Source of the DNA: Tetmemena sp. SeJ-2015
Lineage: Eukaryota; Ciliophora; Spirotrichea; Sporadotrichida; Oxytrichidae
Assembly (NCBI GenBank): GCA_027382625.1
Contig: JAJKFJ010021742.1
Location: 1 to 64,000 of the forward strand
Reading direction: 5' to 3'
DNA length: 64,000 nt
This document shows, piece by piece, positions 1-13,000 of this stretch (positions are counted from its first letter, which is position 1; every line of letters starts with the position of its first letter). Under the pieces are notes generated by a model. The model saw only the letters and a program-made list of their open reading frames with translations, did not search any database and was not told the DNA's origin. The translations under genes were made by a program, and so were the position numbers.

Positions 1-1114
1 TCAAACTTTAAAGTTTTCCATATTCATATCCTGAGTGCTCAGTATTATATTCTCTTAGATATATTTATAAAGGTAAAAAATGCAAGAAAAATATTCAAAA
101 AATAAATTTTACTCTGAATTTAAATATTTCAAATATTTAAATTTAAAATAAAAAAAATTAAAATTTTTTTTCCCCAAAATTTTTAATTGATTTTCTTTTT
201 TTTTAACCGTTAAGAATTTCCAAAAATTTTTTTAAAAAACCCTTTTTTAATTTTTTTCCCATAATTGGTTTTAAAAATTTCTTTCAAAATTAATTTATTT
301 TTTTTTTTTTTAAATTTTTTTCTTTTATAAAAAAAAAAAAGAATTTAAAAAATTTTTTTTTTGAAAATATTATTTTATTTTTTAAAAAAATAAAAAAATA
401 GTAATTTGTATTCCTCTTCTTCATCACTCCTGCAAAATTAGATAAATTTTATTTTCTTTATTAAATGAATTATCATTTTTGCCAATTACTGATCTCTTAG
501 GTCTTTAAATTTTGAAAAATAACAAAGTTAATCTTCGTAAAAGTATTTATGTAGTTTAAGAATTAGTTTTACATAAATTTATAATTCATGCGAATACTTT
601 TATTAAAATTATGAAAATAAAAAGGGTTTAAAATTTTAAAATTTTTTTAACTTCAAAATCTAAATTTTTAAAAAGGGGGCAAAAATTTTTATAAAACAAT
701 AGATAATTTTAAAATTTGTTCTTTAAAGGAAATAAATTTTAATGAAGGAAAATATTAATCCTTTAAACTTTTAGAAAAAAGAGACTAATTCAATTTAAAA
801 TTTCCTTTTTTAAAAAATTTAATAAAAGGAAGTTTTAAATTTTAAAAAAAAAAAATTTTTTTTCCTTTTTAATTTTAAAAATTAAAAGAATTTTTAAAAA
901 ATAAATTTTGGCCCCAAAAAAATTTAATAAAATCCTTTACTTGGAAAACCCTAATTATCCAAAAAATTAAAAATTTCCCAGTTTTTTAAAAATTATACAT
1001 TAAAAAAATTCCAATTTTTTAAATATAAGTTTTAGGAGATATCCCAACCAAATTTATGGGTTTGAGTGGGCAAGCCTTCATTTAAAAAATTTCCTACTGA
1101 AAACTTTTTGGGAA
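1..1114. other. AT-rich stretch of doubtful consensus, no gene seen
   Basis: The sequence consists largely of long A and T runs with odd G4-G5 and C4-C5 blocks. I find no reading frame, RNA gene or paralog of the rest of the window. The adjoining repeat at 1115-1385 is recognisable only as a homopolymer-distorted copy of cleaner sequence at 40.1-40.4 kb, so this end is probably a poorly polished contig edge. Confidence 0.5.
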
Positions 1115-1385
1115 TTTTTTAATATTTAACGTTTTTTTAAAATTTTTGGGAATTAAAAAGGGTAAATTTGTTTATATTTTTCCATTTTAAAACCACGCCT
1201 TCTCAATTTTTTTTTCTGAAATGTTGTAAAAAGGGGGAAAATCCAGGCTACAAAAACCCTTAAAATTTTGGGCCCCAAGCTACCCTCTCTTCTTTTAAAA
1301 CCCCCGGAAACCCCCTTTTTCTAAGTCCCCAAACTCCCGAAAAAAGTGGCATTTTGTGTTTTTTAATTCCGGGACCACAATATTA
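1115..1385 (+). repeat. Dispersed repeat R3, copy 1 (distorted)
   Basis: This segment matches the reverse complement of about 40128-40355. Shared landmarks in the same order are AATATTTAACG, CTTCTCA, CTGAAATGTTGTAAAA, ATCCAGGCTAC, an AGCTACC-CTCTCTTCTTT block, CCCGGAAACC, TTCTAAGTC and TTTTTTAATTCCGGG. The copy here has many inserted G, C, A and T bases in runs, whereas the copy at 40 kb reads cleanly. No coding function is apparent. The 40-kb copy lies in an IES of gene 4 and is not seen in the same IES of gene 6, so it behaves like a mobile or dispersed germline repeat. Confidence 0.7.
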
Positions 1386-1392
1386 GAACCTT

Positions 1393-1881
1393 AAAGTTAT
1401 TAATTACTTACATCCCTAGGATCTTTAATTCACTAGCTATCATAGAGAAACGTGGATTCCTTGATTAATTAATAAACTTGGTTTCTTATAATAAATTATT
1501 AGCAAATTCTTTTAAAAAGTTTAGAGTTAAAAAGCAGTAGAAAAGTAGGAATAATTTAACAAAATGTCTGCAATATTTACTAAAAGACTGTAAAAGAAAA
1601 ACTTAGTTTAGTGGTTTTTGTCTTAGCCTACTTTATCCTTCTTATTGCTGAGTAGACTCAGGGGTATGCAGCTATTTTTAAACTGCTTTGAGAGGAACTT
1701 TCCCATGCTTTTTGGTGGATCCCCTACCTATTACACTTCAGTAACTTCAGTTAAATAAAAAACATAGACAAGTTAATTTTTAAGTTGCTGTTGACTCAAA
1801 TTCAAATGTACAAAATCTATTTCAGTTATTTTTTTATCCTTATATACTTGTACAGATAGCAATACCTTATAAATTAATTTT
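1393..1881 (+). repeat. Direct repeat D1, copy 1
   Basis: About 490 bp are repeated in the same orientation at 3543-4023, starting at AAAGTTATTAATT and ending near the ACAGATAGCA motif. The two copies are clearly homologous with scattered substitutions and small indels. The repeat carries the first exon of gene 1, including its start codon, so this is an upstream duplicate of a gene start rather than a simple transposon. Confidence 0.85.
1564..1880 (+). pseudogene. Duplicate first exon (signal peptide) of the gene 1 family
   Basis: An ATG at 1564, in the context TTTAACAAA-ATG-TCTGC identical to the gene 1 copy at 3721, opens with MSAIFTK and LQKKNLVQW. After a one-base frame change a hydrophobic core follows (LSLVVFVLAYFILLIAE), which looks like a secretory signal peptide, and then TQG. 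The downstream VAVDSNSNVQ is equivalent to VAIDSNSNVPKQ of copy 2. Nothing further of gene 1 follows before the second copy, so this looks like a stranded first MDS or a dead duplicate. The frame break may be a consensus error, since nearby sequence is poor. Confidence 0.6.
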
Positions 1882-3542
1882 GGGGGACGGAAGTGCACCT
1901 CCCCTCTTTTTTTTATGATCAAAAGTGCGAAAAAATAGTACATATCAACCGAAATCGGCATAAAACGCTAAAAACTTAAGAGTTTTTGGCCTTTGAAATT
2001 TCCTTGAGGTTCAAATTTCATGATTTCAATTTTTAAAAATGATATATTTTTTTTTTATTTAAACTAATTTGAAGTCTACAAAATGATTTTGGGATTTCAT
2101 CTCCTTTTTATTAACGAATCAATTTCATCATATGATTCAGCTTCTTCAAAAGAGGGATTAATTATTAAATGATCCAAGATAGGGGGAGAAGTTTTGCACT
2201 TAAATTTAAAAATTTAATGATCTTGCTATAATTAATGAATAAATCATTCAAAATTTTGAAAATAGTATTAAAGGCCCTTCTCTTTTTGTAAAATTCAGAG
2301 TAAGAGAAAAAATACTGCAATAAAATTAATTTATCCCCAAATTTAAAATTTTTACTTACAAAAAATTCTTCTTAAGAAAAATACTTTTAAAAAAGAGGGG
2401 AATTTCTCTAATTAGAGAAACGATAGATTTTTTTTTTTTGGTCAAAGGAAGATTTTAAATTTTTAAGGGAAAACAAACCCATGGAAAAAAATTTTTTTCC
2501 CCGCCCCAATTTCTCCAAAATTTAAAAGTGCGCATTGGTGGCAAAAAGGTATTTTTGGGGGGGCCCAATTTCAAAAAATTTTGATGTGAAATCTTGAAAC
2601 TTAAAAGTCCCAAATGAGGAAAAATTAAAATTTTTTTCCTTTATCCTGCAAAGAAAATTTAAATTTGGGGGGTTAAAGGGGTGGCACTTCCTAAAACTTT
2701 TTTGCGAGGGATTTGGGATTTTTTGGGAAACGGGTTTTAAATTACTGATAAGGGTGACACACCCATCCCTTAGATAAAAATAAAACTGGAAAAGGGGGGT
2801 TTAGTTATTTTTGAGTTTTTTTCGCGTTTAAAAATTAAAAAATCTTTAATAAGTGTATTTTAACATTTTAAATGAAAAAATTTAAAAATATTAAAACAAT
2901 TTTTTTACTTTTTTTAAAATAAATTTTAAAATGGGGTTTTGATTATACAATAATGCCTCTCCTTCATAAATGGTGTAATTTTATCGAATCAGATTTCAAG
3001 GCTCTTATTTTCAGAAATTGGGAATACCTCTTTTAGCATGATTATGATGTTATGAGTAGTTTACTTTTGTGTGCCATTAAGTTTTCTATTTAAATAATGT
3101 ACTGAATTAAATAAACGCTAACGAGTAATCTAGAATAGTTGTATTAATGCAATTTATAACAAGTAATCAATTCTTAGTTTTTAACCTTTAAAAAAGCTAA
3201 GCCTTAAAATTTCTAAAGTAAGTGATTCCTTGTCAAAATAACTATTGCTTTTCGATGTAAAATTTTTTCCTTAAAAAATACATTATGGCGGAATTAGACA
3301 TCAGCACCTATTTTCCATTATTTTAATTTGATTCTAACTAATTACAATTATTAGAACTATAACATAATACAATTCTAAAGAAAATAATATAAATACAGAA
3401 GGAGAGTATCTATTATCTTTATGCTGAAAATAAAAATAATTAATTTAAAAAATTGCTTAATATTTAAATTAAATACTAATACTTGTTATTTAGTACTAAA
3501 CATTTGGAAAAGGAAAAATTATCCATATATTGTTAATTTCTG
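1882..3542. other. Intergenic or IES sequence, no gene seen
   Basis: The stretch is AT-rich with scattered short G/C runs (around 2500-2760) of the same distorted look as the first kilobase. No reading frame supported by a paralog, no RNA gene and no recognisable mobile element are visible. Confidence 0.5.
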
Positions 3543-4023
3543 AAAGTTATTAATTCTCAATTATCATGGGGCACTAGGATCTTTAATTAACTAGCTATAC
3601 AAGAGAAACGATGATTCCTTGATTTATTAATAAACTTAGTTTCTTGCAATTAATTATCAGTAAATACTTTTAAAAAGTTTAGAGTTAAAAAAAGTAGATA
3701 TGTAGGAATAATTTAACAAAATGTCTGCGATATTTACCAAAAGTCTGTAAAAGAAAAACTTAGTTTAATGGATATTTGTACATGTCTACTTAATTCTTCT
3801 TATGTCAGAGTAAACACAAGGAGTATACAACTATTTTTATAAACTGCTTTGAAAGGAAGTTTCCAATGCTCTTTGGAGGGTCAATTACCGATTACACTTC
3901 AGTTACTTCAGTTAATTAAAAAGATAAAAATTAATCATTCAGTTGCTATTGACTCAAACTCAAATGTACCAAAACAATTTCTGTTTTTATCCTTATATAC
4001 TTCTACAGATAGCACTACCTTTT
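3543..4023 (+). repeat. Direct repeat D1, copy 2
   Basis: This is the second copy of the repeat at 1393-1881 and is the cleaner of the two. It lies directly upstream of the R2 repeat at 4108 and holds the first exon of gene 1. Confidence 0.85.
3721..4023 (+). CDS. Gene 1 first exon: signal peptide
   Basis: The start ATG at 3721 follows TTTAACAAA, identical in the duplicate at 1564. The N-terminus reads MSAIFTKSLQKKNLVQW and then a hydrophobic run IFVHVYLILLM followed by SEQTQG, consistent with a cleavable signal peptide and entry into the secretory pathway. A frame break follows near 3850. Farther on, VAIDSNSNVPKQFLFLSLYT is typical of a beta-propeller strand in this family. The start was chosen because it is conserved in both copies and precedes the hydrophobic segment. 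The 3' exon edge was not fixed. Confidence 0.55.
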
Positions 4024-7000
4024 TAATTCATTTATTTAAATAAAAATTGTTTATAATCATAAAGACTAAGATTCGTAAATTTCAAACAATCTAATTCTAT
4101 AGTAAAAATTTTAATTAAAATCGGTGATTGGCTAAAATAAAAAATGGAGAATTGCAACTTCGTGTTAGTTAAAATCTTTCAAACAACCCCTAATCAGCAG
4201 CTCGTTCGATAGCTCATTAAAATTAATATGAGTTTTTTCTTTAATCATCTTCGTAGCACCTCTCAACAGTGAGATATGACTAATGCATTCTTTATCATCC
4301 TCATCGTTTATCAATCCCTCATCCGTCCATCTTCATTAACTAATATGTTGAGTGTCGCTTAAATTCTTTAGTAGAGTGCTCCACACAAAAAAGTATTGCA
4401 AAGGATTAAAAAGTTTCTTAGAAATTCCATTGCTGAATTCAAATGGTAATAGATTGATTATTTGAGAATCTGACACACTTCAACTGCCACTCCTTTACTA
4501 TTCCATTATAATTTAATATCCAATTTAAATTCTCTTTGTTATTAAATTCTCAGGCTATATTATTGTATTACGTTTGTAATTTTTAATAATTTTGCTTTGC
4601 ATTTTGAAATTTAAATATATAGAATTTTATTGAATAAAAAAAAAACTAATCTAAATCCCATAATTCTTGGAATTACTTCTCTATCTTTATGAGACCCGTA
4701 GTGATCGGCTTTAACTTGACTCTTCTACGGAAAAGATGATATTATGGGGCTATTCTTTCACATCCACTTAATATTTTTAAGTCTCAGAGGTTAAGAAAGT
4801 TTTATTTAAACCTCAAATATAATGTTAATGTATGAGTTCTTTTCAGCTAGGAAGAGTCTAAAGTATATGTAGCCATGACAGATACTTCAAACATATATGT
4901 GTTTCAATCTAGTTCTGGAGTCAAGTTGGTAATTCTTCCTTTGCTTATTAATCCTTATCCCAGGCTGCTTTTGCATTTAACTAGCTAACAACAAATGCGC
5001 TTACATTTATTTATACTTATCCAGGATATCTATCACGTGAATATATTTTTCTAGCTTGATAACAACCTTAATCTGTACGTCTCATTTAGACAGCCTACTC
5101 AGACCACAACAACAACTTCGGACAAACTTGATAAAAAGGGCAAAGTCGTGGGGACAATCACAACCACTTCAACAGTCGCCGGTTAGGGCTGGAATCTAAT
5201 TTTATATTTTTTCATCTTATTGGCTTTTCGGTTTCATATCTGGCAGCTACGTCTATCGCACCATTTAAAATACAGTCGAAATTTATTTCAAAATTTTTGA
5301 ACAAGCAGATTACAGGTTCCTCCAATCTCATTATCTATGTTTTTATACATTTCTGAGATAGCATTTAATACCAACAGAGATATTCTATACTAGACTGGAC
5401 TATTGCTTCATAAAGCTTCAAATGTGCTCTATCCTTCAATCGTAGGCAGTGACCTTAGTACGGGTCCTAGCAGAACCAATACTACTTTCATTCAAATGAC
5501 CAATCTTGACCTTAATTCATAATAGAATAAATTTTCATACTTAGGCACAAAGATAGACTGCATATCTGTTTTTGGCTAAGATATTATCTACAGCACTTTC
5601 GTCAAAAGCATTAATTAATTATTGCATATTAAAACCTATTTTTTAGCAGCTCTACTACGTATAAGACAACTTTTGTGCAAAAATAATATTTATTGCAGAA
5701 GGTAACTGTCAGTCTTAAATATTTTGTGTAGAGCACTAAAACTATGTAAGAATTACTACCATATTTAATTCAATTATAGATAATTAACTTCTAATGCAAA
5801 CATTTTAGCCATTATTTTAAGAATATTAAGCATTAGTCAATTATTCTTAAATCTACTAAATCAAATAATCATTAAAAAAATGGGCATGAAGTTATAAAAT
5901 ATTTTTAGATAAATTCACAGAAATTCTCTAATTTTATTGAAGATCTTATTTCAATTGTATATTTACTATAAAGCTGTTTCAATTTCACAAGTATATCTAA
6001 TGGGAGATGACTATTTAATAGATAATTTGTTTTATGACGTTGGAAGCATGCAGATTGGATTATTTCTAATAGATTTCGCAGCCTCTGCAACCTAGGCTTC
6101 TATCAAGTAGAAGATTTTTAATGGATACTCCTTATCTACCTTCTACACTCATGCTGCACTTACTTTTGTGAACTTAAAATTAATGAGTTTTAACTCTCAG
6201 CCAGTCATGTACTTTGTTGGCAAGACCTCTAACTACTTTATTTATCTTCATTATTAGAAATATAAGTAGCAAACTATTATAATTTAAGCTTACTTAATAA
6301 GTTATAATAGCGGAAACAGTATCACTTTTACACCTGGCTTGCTATCTTCCACAGAATAGAGTGCCCATTGCTTCTCTTAATCAATTTTTGAGCAGGCCTT
6401 TTTGAGTGAACTATAATTTTGTTCGATTTTTAACTGAAGACGTACACGACAATTATGTTCCTGAATACAGACAAATCTTTAATTACTTATTCTTTGGTGA
6501 CTCGCATCCAAACTTCTACTGAGGCTGGAATCCTAGCCGTTTCAACTTCTAAGAAGATACTTTGTCCAGCCTATCAAAAGCTAATTGCGTACACTGATGC
6601 GGCCCAATATACTTGCTATGCTTCTGGAGTTGCTTAAGACATCATCACCACTAAGCCATTCACATTTGAGTCAAGCTTATTAAAATTAAACCTTGTGCTC
6701 TGATCTAACAATAACTTACACTATTTAAACAGCCAATCCTTCTATTTTCTCTCTTGATCCTTCAACAGGGATAATTAGTTGCACAGCTCCTACAACTAGT
6801 ACTCTTGGGACAATTACTTTAAAGCTTATAGGGACTGCTTCTGTTTCAACACCCCATTCAACTTATGGAGCATTAAGTCCCCTCACCGCCTAAGTAACTT
6901 ACACAGTCAAACTAAAATTATTAAATTAGAAAGTTAGTGAATAAATGTCCGCAAATATTGCAACTTACGGAGGAATCTCAAGTCACTTAAGATACCTACT

Positions 7001-10000
7001 TCCCTAGTTTAGTAATATAAGTACACAAACTACTTTTAATACATGAGAGAAATTCAGCCTTGTACCATTGCAACTGGATGAAGCACCCTGCAAGATTTTC
7101 CACACAGATGCAGTGAGAGGCAGCAACAAGGGCCGCCGATTAAATACTACTAGGTGAGTAGGAAATCAACTAGGTCTCCACCTTCTGCGGCTTGTGTTAT
7201 CATTTAGAGCGTTTGGTGGTTTATAACGTTGAACTACCTGACTCCATTGCTCATAATTGGAACGTCGGTGGGAAGGGCAGGCACAGTTCTAACGCCATCA
7301 TCATTAGAGACACAGTTCCGAAATTGGGGAGGTAATAGAGTGGATCCTCAAACACCCTTTGTGATGTAATTTCGGGCTATCTCATGACATCGCCTATAAG
7401 CACAATAATATAATCCCTATAAGAATAGCTAACAGATAATGAATAATAATAACAGTCAAACTAAATTCTACAATAAAAATGAAAAAATTGAATTTAACTC
7501 ACTCAGTTTAGCTCAACAAGGTTGCGATCCTCAAGCTCTCCAAATTTTTTTAATCACATACCCTAGTTCAATACCTAATATGTTGTACACTTATGCCTAA
7601 GCTTCATTTCAAATTTTCATCAATGAAATTACTATTAGTGATCCCCTATGCTAAGTCTAATAAATATAAACTCTTTAAATCATGTATTCAGTTGTGTATG
7701 AAAACTTAACAACTCAATAAAATATACGCTTTGACTCCTCTATAGATAAGAATATATTTATTATTCGAAATATCCTATAAATTAAAATAAATTAGTGGCA
7801 GTTTAAGTATCTTAAATAGAAATAAATTTAGTAACTTAGCTTGGCAGAGTATTTAAACTGTAATACTTTTCAATTAAAAAGTTTTATTAAGCTTGCATAG
7901 AAAAATAATAAAGGTCGTATTAAAATTTGAATGAGAGCTCTATTAACATTATTAATAACAAAAAATTGATTAATTTCTAAAAGCTGGCTAAAATAATTAT
8001 GAAATGAAAAGAAATAAAGAAGATTTAGCTATATATGTTTTAAGCACTGATTTATATTTTAACAAACTATCTTTTGAATAAAATTCTGGATATAATTTAA
8101 AATAATAATTTCGCTATTACAGTAACTTCAATTAAACAAACTTAAATGAAATAATTTTTCTCATAAGTATTTATAAAATGGATCCTGGTTGAGGCAATAT
8201 TTTCTATAAAATAAGTGGGTTGTGCTAAGGAATGACTAGCTATTCTATGACATTTTGCATAACCTATACAGCAATTCCTTAACTGAACTGTAGCCCGACT
8301 TAAGTTACCACTATTGACTATTCTTAATTAGATGCTCAAGTATATCAGATAGGCTCTGGTGCTTCAGATTTAGTTCCTCTCACCTGCTAAACTTCTCCTT
8401 CTTTTATTTATTCTGGCTGCAAATAATTTTCTATTCAGACCACTCCTGACTTGGGCTCGCTAAATCCATTCTATCTGACTAAAAATTTAGACGTCTACTA
8501 TACAAATATAAAAATGTGGCACTAAATCCAATTTAATTGTAAATGAATATTATTTTAAGCAGAAATTTTAAAGGGGAATTAGTTATAGAATAAAATATAG
8601 TTTCTTTGCAATTTAACAGTCTATTTTTTATTTAAAAACTTCTCTGACATGATTCAATTTATAAATAATTTATTTTTTTTCCATTTAACAGATTTTAGTC
8701 TATAAAGATATATATTCTTTTATTTTGAAATTAAGAGTGAAATTAATTGCTTCAAAATTAAAAAGTTAAAATTGTTATTAAAATTATTTGAATTTGAGAA
8801 ATTAATTTTTGGGAAAGATTATAATGAAAAATCCTTTGGCTAATCAAATGCTTAAAGACTCCTCATATAATTTAAGCTAATTTGAAGCTTATGTTATTTT
8901 AAGAAAGGCAAGTGGGAAAATAAACTAAGATTTATTTTAAATGGTTTTAATTATACTTAGGAGTTAAATCAAACAACTTTTAACTTATCTTATAGAATTA
9001 ATTAAGAAATTATTTTTATAGTCACCAGTTATTGTAGACATCATTTAAATAATTTAGCATAATTTTTATAGTAATAATTTAATTTCAATTAAATTGCATC
9101 TGATTATGCTACATATAATGTAAATTGTCTATAAGGTATCAAGGTTTTCTTTTCAAGTGAACGAAAAATTAATTTTTATTAATTTTCTTGTTTATAAATG
9201 ATTATAAGAATCTAAAATTTATTAAAATATATTGTGAACAATGCGATTCAGTGGTGATTACAATGAACCCGTTTGTTGAAGAAGCCTCTCAAACGAGCTA
9301 CACTATTGGAATGACAAAAATAGGCTTTACAGTGACTGAGTGGACCTACTCTCCAACAACCACAGATTGAAATATTTTTTGTGGCACATTTACTTATACC
9401 CTTCAAAATATTGAGCAAAGTGTGCTAGCGCTTGTTTCATAGAATCAAATCACTAATATCTTTGAAGTTTTCTCAGATGACTATACTATTCCTTCTTAAT
9501 AACTTAAAATTAAAGTCAAAGGAACTTTAAGCTCAGGAAAATTTAATTCCCTATTTAAAATATGCAGTATATGCTATCCTTTTAGATATTATTAATCCTT
9601 GTGACTAGTATACTCTTATGTCAATGGCTCCAGTAACAGAGGTCTAATTAAAAATAAATTGTCTATTTTATTACTGATCCATAAAAGATTTTTACAATAC
9701 CTCAAAATGCTTTTAATGAAGGAATGCCTCCCACATACTGCACATCTATTTATATGGAAGATCTAATAATCAAACCGAGTTTTTATTTTAGAGAACAGCC
9801 CCTGCTTCTATTATCGTTAAAAATTATATGAATATCGGAATCAAATTAAAATAATAAATGAAGAGTTTAAAAATTTTGGCCGTTGAAATGTGAACATTTT
9901 AGCTTGATATGGGGCTATATTGGTAGCTTATTGAAAAATAATTTGAGTTTTTTCTTTAATTATCTTTTTATGATCTCTCAGCAGCAATATATGATGTGTG

Positions 10001-13000
10001 TAAACTCTTGACTGAGCTAGCTTCAATGATAAAATTTTCTTAGAATTTCATGTTGAATCGAATGGTGCAATAATTTTTCAAATCAGACACACTTTAACTG
10101 ACACAAAATTGTTCCATTTTAATTAAAAAATAACTTAATTCAAGGTTTCCATTAAATTCTCAGCTATATTTCCAGCGGTACAGACTCTTCATTGACGCTC
10201 AAAATTTAATTATAATTTTTATTTATCAAAATTTAGTCTAATGACTACAGTGATTATGGCGATTACATGTACAAAGTTAAGAGAACATACCAGTCAGTTA
10301 CTAAGTAATATAACTATGTCCTGTCCATAAGAGTGCTTTAAATTTGCCTCGACGTGATATCATTAACAAATTTATAATTTATTTGTTGTATCCTACTCAG
10401 TGTCAGATATTATTTACAAGATTACTGATTCTAAATAAATACAAAAGCTCACTGATTGGGAAATATTCCCAGATGTAAACCCGCCTGTATGCGAATAGAT
10501 TAGCTACTCTATAGTTCTAAACAGCATCACAGGAGATCTTCCAAGTTTTATGAACTTTGATAATCAAACTATGTCGTTTTAAAAATCAAAATAAGTAATA
10601 ATTGTTCTCAGTTTATTCTATCACTCCAAAAGATGCAGGAATCTATCATTTAACAATAAATGGAACTTCTTCAGGAATCAGTAAATTTGAAGCATTCTCA
10701 CTCACAGTTGTTGATCCTTGCAAGGATGCTATCTTGAGACAAAATATAGTTTTAGATCAAGAATACTAAATTTAAAAGCTTATGATAAACTTAAACTTTA
10801 ATTAAATTTAAGTACATTTGTTAAAAGATATTTATTCAGCATGAAAAAGTGGACATCTTCTATAAATGATCCCTATTGTCTTGATATTGAATACAAAGTG
10901 CAATATGCAGGTATTGATACTCCTGATTAAATTATCAAGTTCTATTTATTATTTCGACGACAGCAGTTTGACCTTCAAAGTTCAATCTTATTTAAATCTA
11001 ACAATACTTATCTCTCAGGACTCTCTTGCTTAATAACTGTGACGGGGTCTACTTACTACGCAACAGAAACATTTTAATTCAACTTGAACTTTACAGGTGG
11101 TTCTAAATCTACACCTTCAACTCCAACTACTAAAGGAGATGTGTAAGCTTTCGATGTGGCCATCGATTTTACAAAAATTACTAAGCAGTTATCTGCTACA
11201 ATTAGTGATGTTAGCTAAAATGGTGAGGCTGTAATTTCATTCTCTGAGGATATGAAGCTCATTAATCAAAGCTATTATCAGTATTTGAATACCACAATGC
11301 AAATTAAAGTTAAGAAATAGAGTGATACTCAATCTTTAGCGGGATGGGCCATTTCAAACCAGGACAGCTAAAATCTTTATGTTCAGCTTAATATTCCAGA
11401 CCCTAGCTCTATATCAATCTCTCAGGTAATGATAAGTATTACCACTTATAAAATGAATAGTCTTACGACAAACTTCAGGTGAAGTTCATAGAAGAGCAGT
11501 TCTATATTTCTAGCAATCTAGACGCTATGATAACTGATGGATATCTAATGACTGAATCGATCCCACCTCAATAGTCCAATAGCTGTAAATTTTTCTTTCT
11601 TAAAATCCTTATAGCAACTGCTGCTATGATATCTTCCTTTGCCTCTGCTACTTCAACTGCTTTAACAGGATCATTTACCTTCAATTTGATTATAGCAATT
11701 GCTCTAGGATTTAGCTTAAGCAATTTGTGGATGCTTTTGAATACTCTTTAACTTATAGTCTTCATGCCTTTCTTGCAACTTTCTCTACCAGCTACTTTTG
11801 TGAACCTTTGCCAAACTTTATCTTTTTTTTTTATCAGATATAGCCAACTTGAACTTCAATTTATTTTCTTCATCCCAAAAGATTAGATAAAGTAGTATTT
11901 TTCCCAGATTTTAGCGGCTAGTAATTCAGAAGCTCAAATGAGCACTAATTTTTAGATTATGGATATCTTTAAAGAGAGTGAAATAACTTTTGATTTGTGT
12001 CCTATCTATTAAACGAGTATAAATAAAGTTAAAAGCCCAGATTTGGCTTAAAATTTAGGAACTTTGTTCTTAGCCTTAATAGGTTTGGGTATGCTAACTG
12101 GCACTATCTTCTTAGTTTAATTTTTGAGCAAGAGAATCCAAATGTAAATGCTATACTTCATTTTGAATCTTCTTATAGTGTTGGGAAAATTATCTAGATC
12201 ATAAAGGACAAGATATTCTTCAATGCTTTTCTACGCCCAATTATAAAAGGATACATGAATTTTCTCTTTGCTGTCAACCTCCAATTTAATTAAAATTATT
12301 TTCATCAGTAAGATAATCGATCTTGATAATTTATTAGGCGGTAAAAATTTAGTCTCAGATAATTGCAGTTACTATGGCTCTGGTTTTGTATTCTTTGCCG
12401 ATACTCTCTTATAGATTTCTCTCTAACAATAAACAGGTACCTTCCTTTTTCTAGTTGATCACTTTAGTAACTTGATAAGGAAAAATTCAAAACAAGGGTT
12501 GGGTCTCTATACCTATAATCATTTTTTAAATGGATTATTTTTATATAATTTTAAGTGTGAAGTCAGATCAAGGTGTCAACATCCTCTTTTTTCTCTTAAG
12601 GAGATAAATGTTTTGCTTTGCCATTAATTTCTAAGGTGACTGGCCGATCTTCCAAGTTTTTACACTTATAATGACAAGTTTGGGATGTTTATCTTTCTAA
12701 TTACTTCGCAGACCTTTCGATAACATGAATTCACAAATGATAGAGATCATTAACTATTTATGACATTTTTATAACGAACTGACTATATTGAGCTTAGCGT
12801 ATTGCTTAGTTCCCTTTTCTCTGGACGTATTTGATGAGGCAACTAAAGATATTAGAGAATCGCTTGGCATCACCATGTGCCTGATAATTGCACATTTTAA
12901 CTTAAATTCTCTTTTATTAATTGCTCTGAACATGCTAATAAACTATGCGAATTTGATTGGCAACCTCCTCATATCTTTATTTGGACTAATAAACAAAAAG

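Noticed and set aside
1295..1345. C4A4-type telomere repeat remnant
   Set aside because: The C-runs here correspond to single or double C positions in the clean R3 copy at 40 kb, so they are run-length distortion rather than telomeric repeats.
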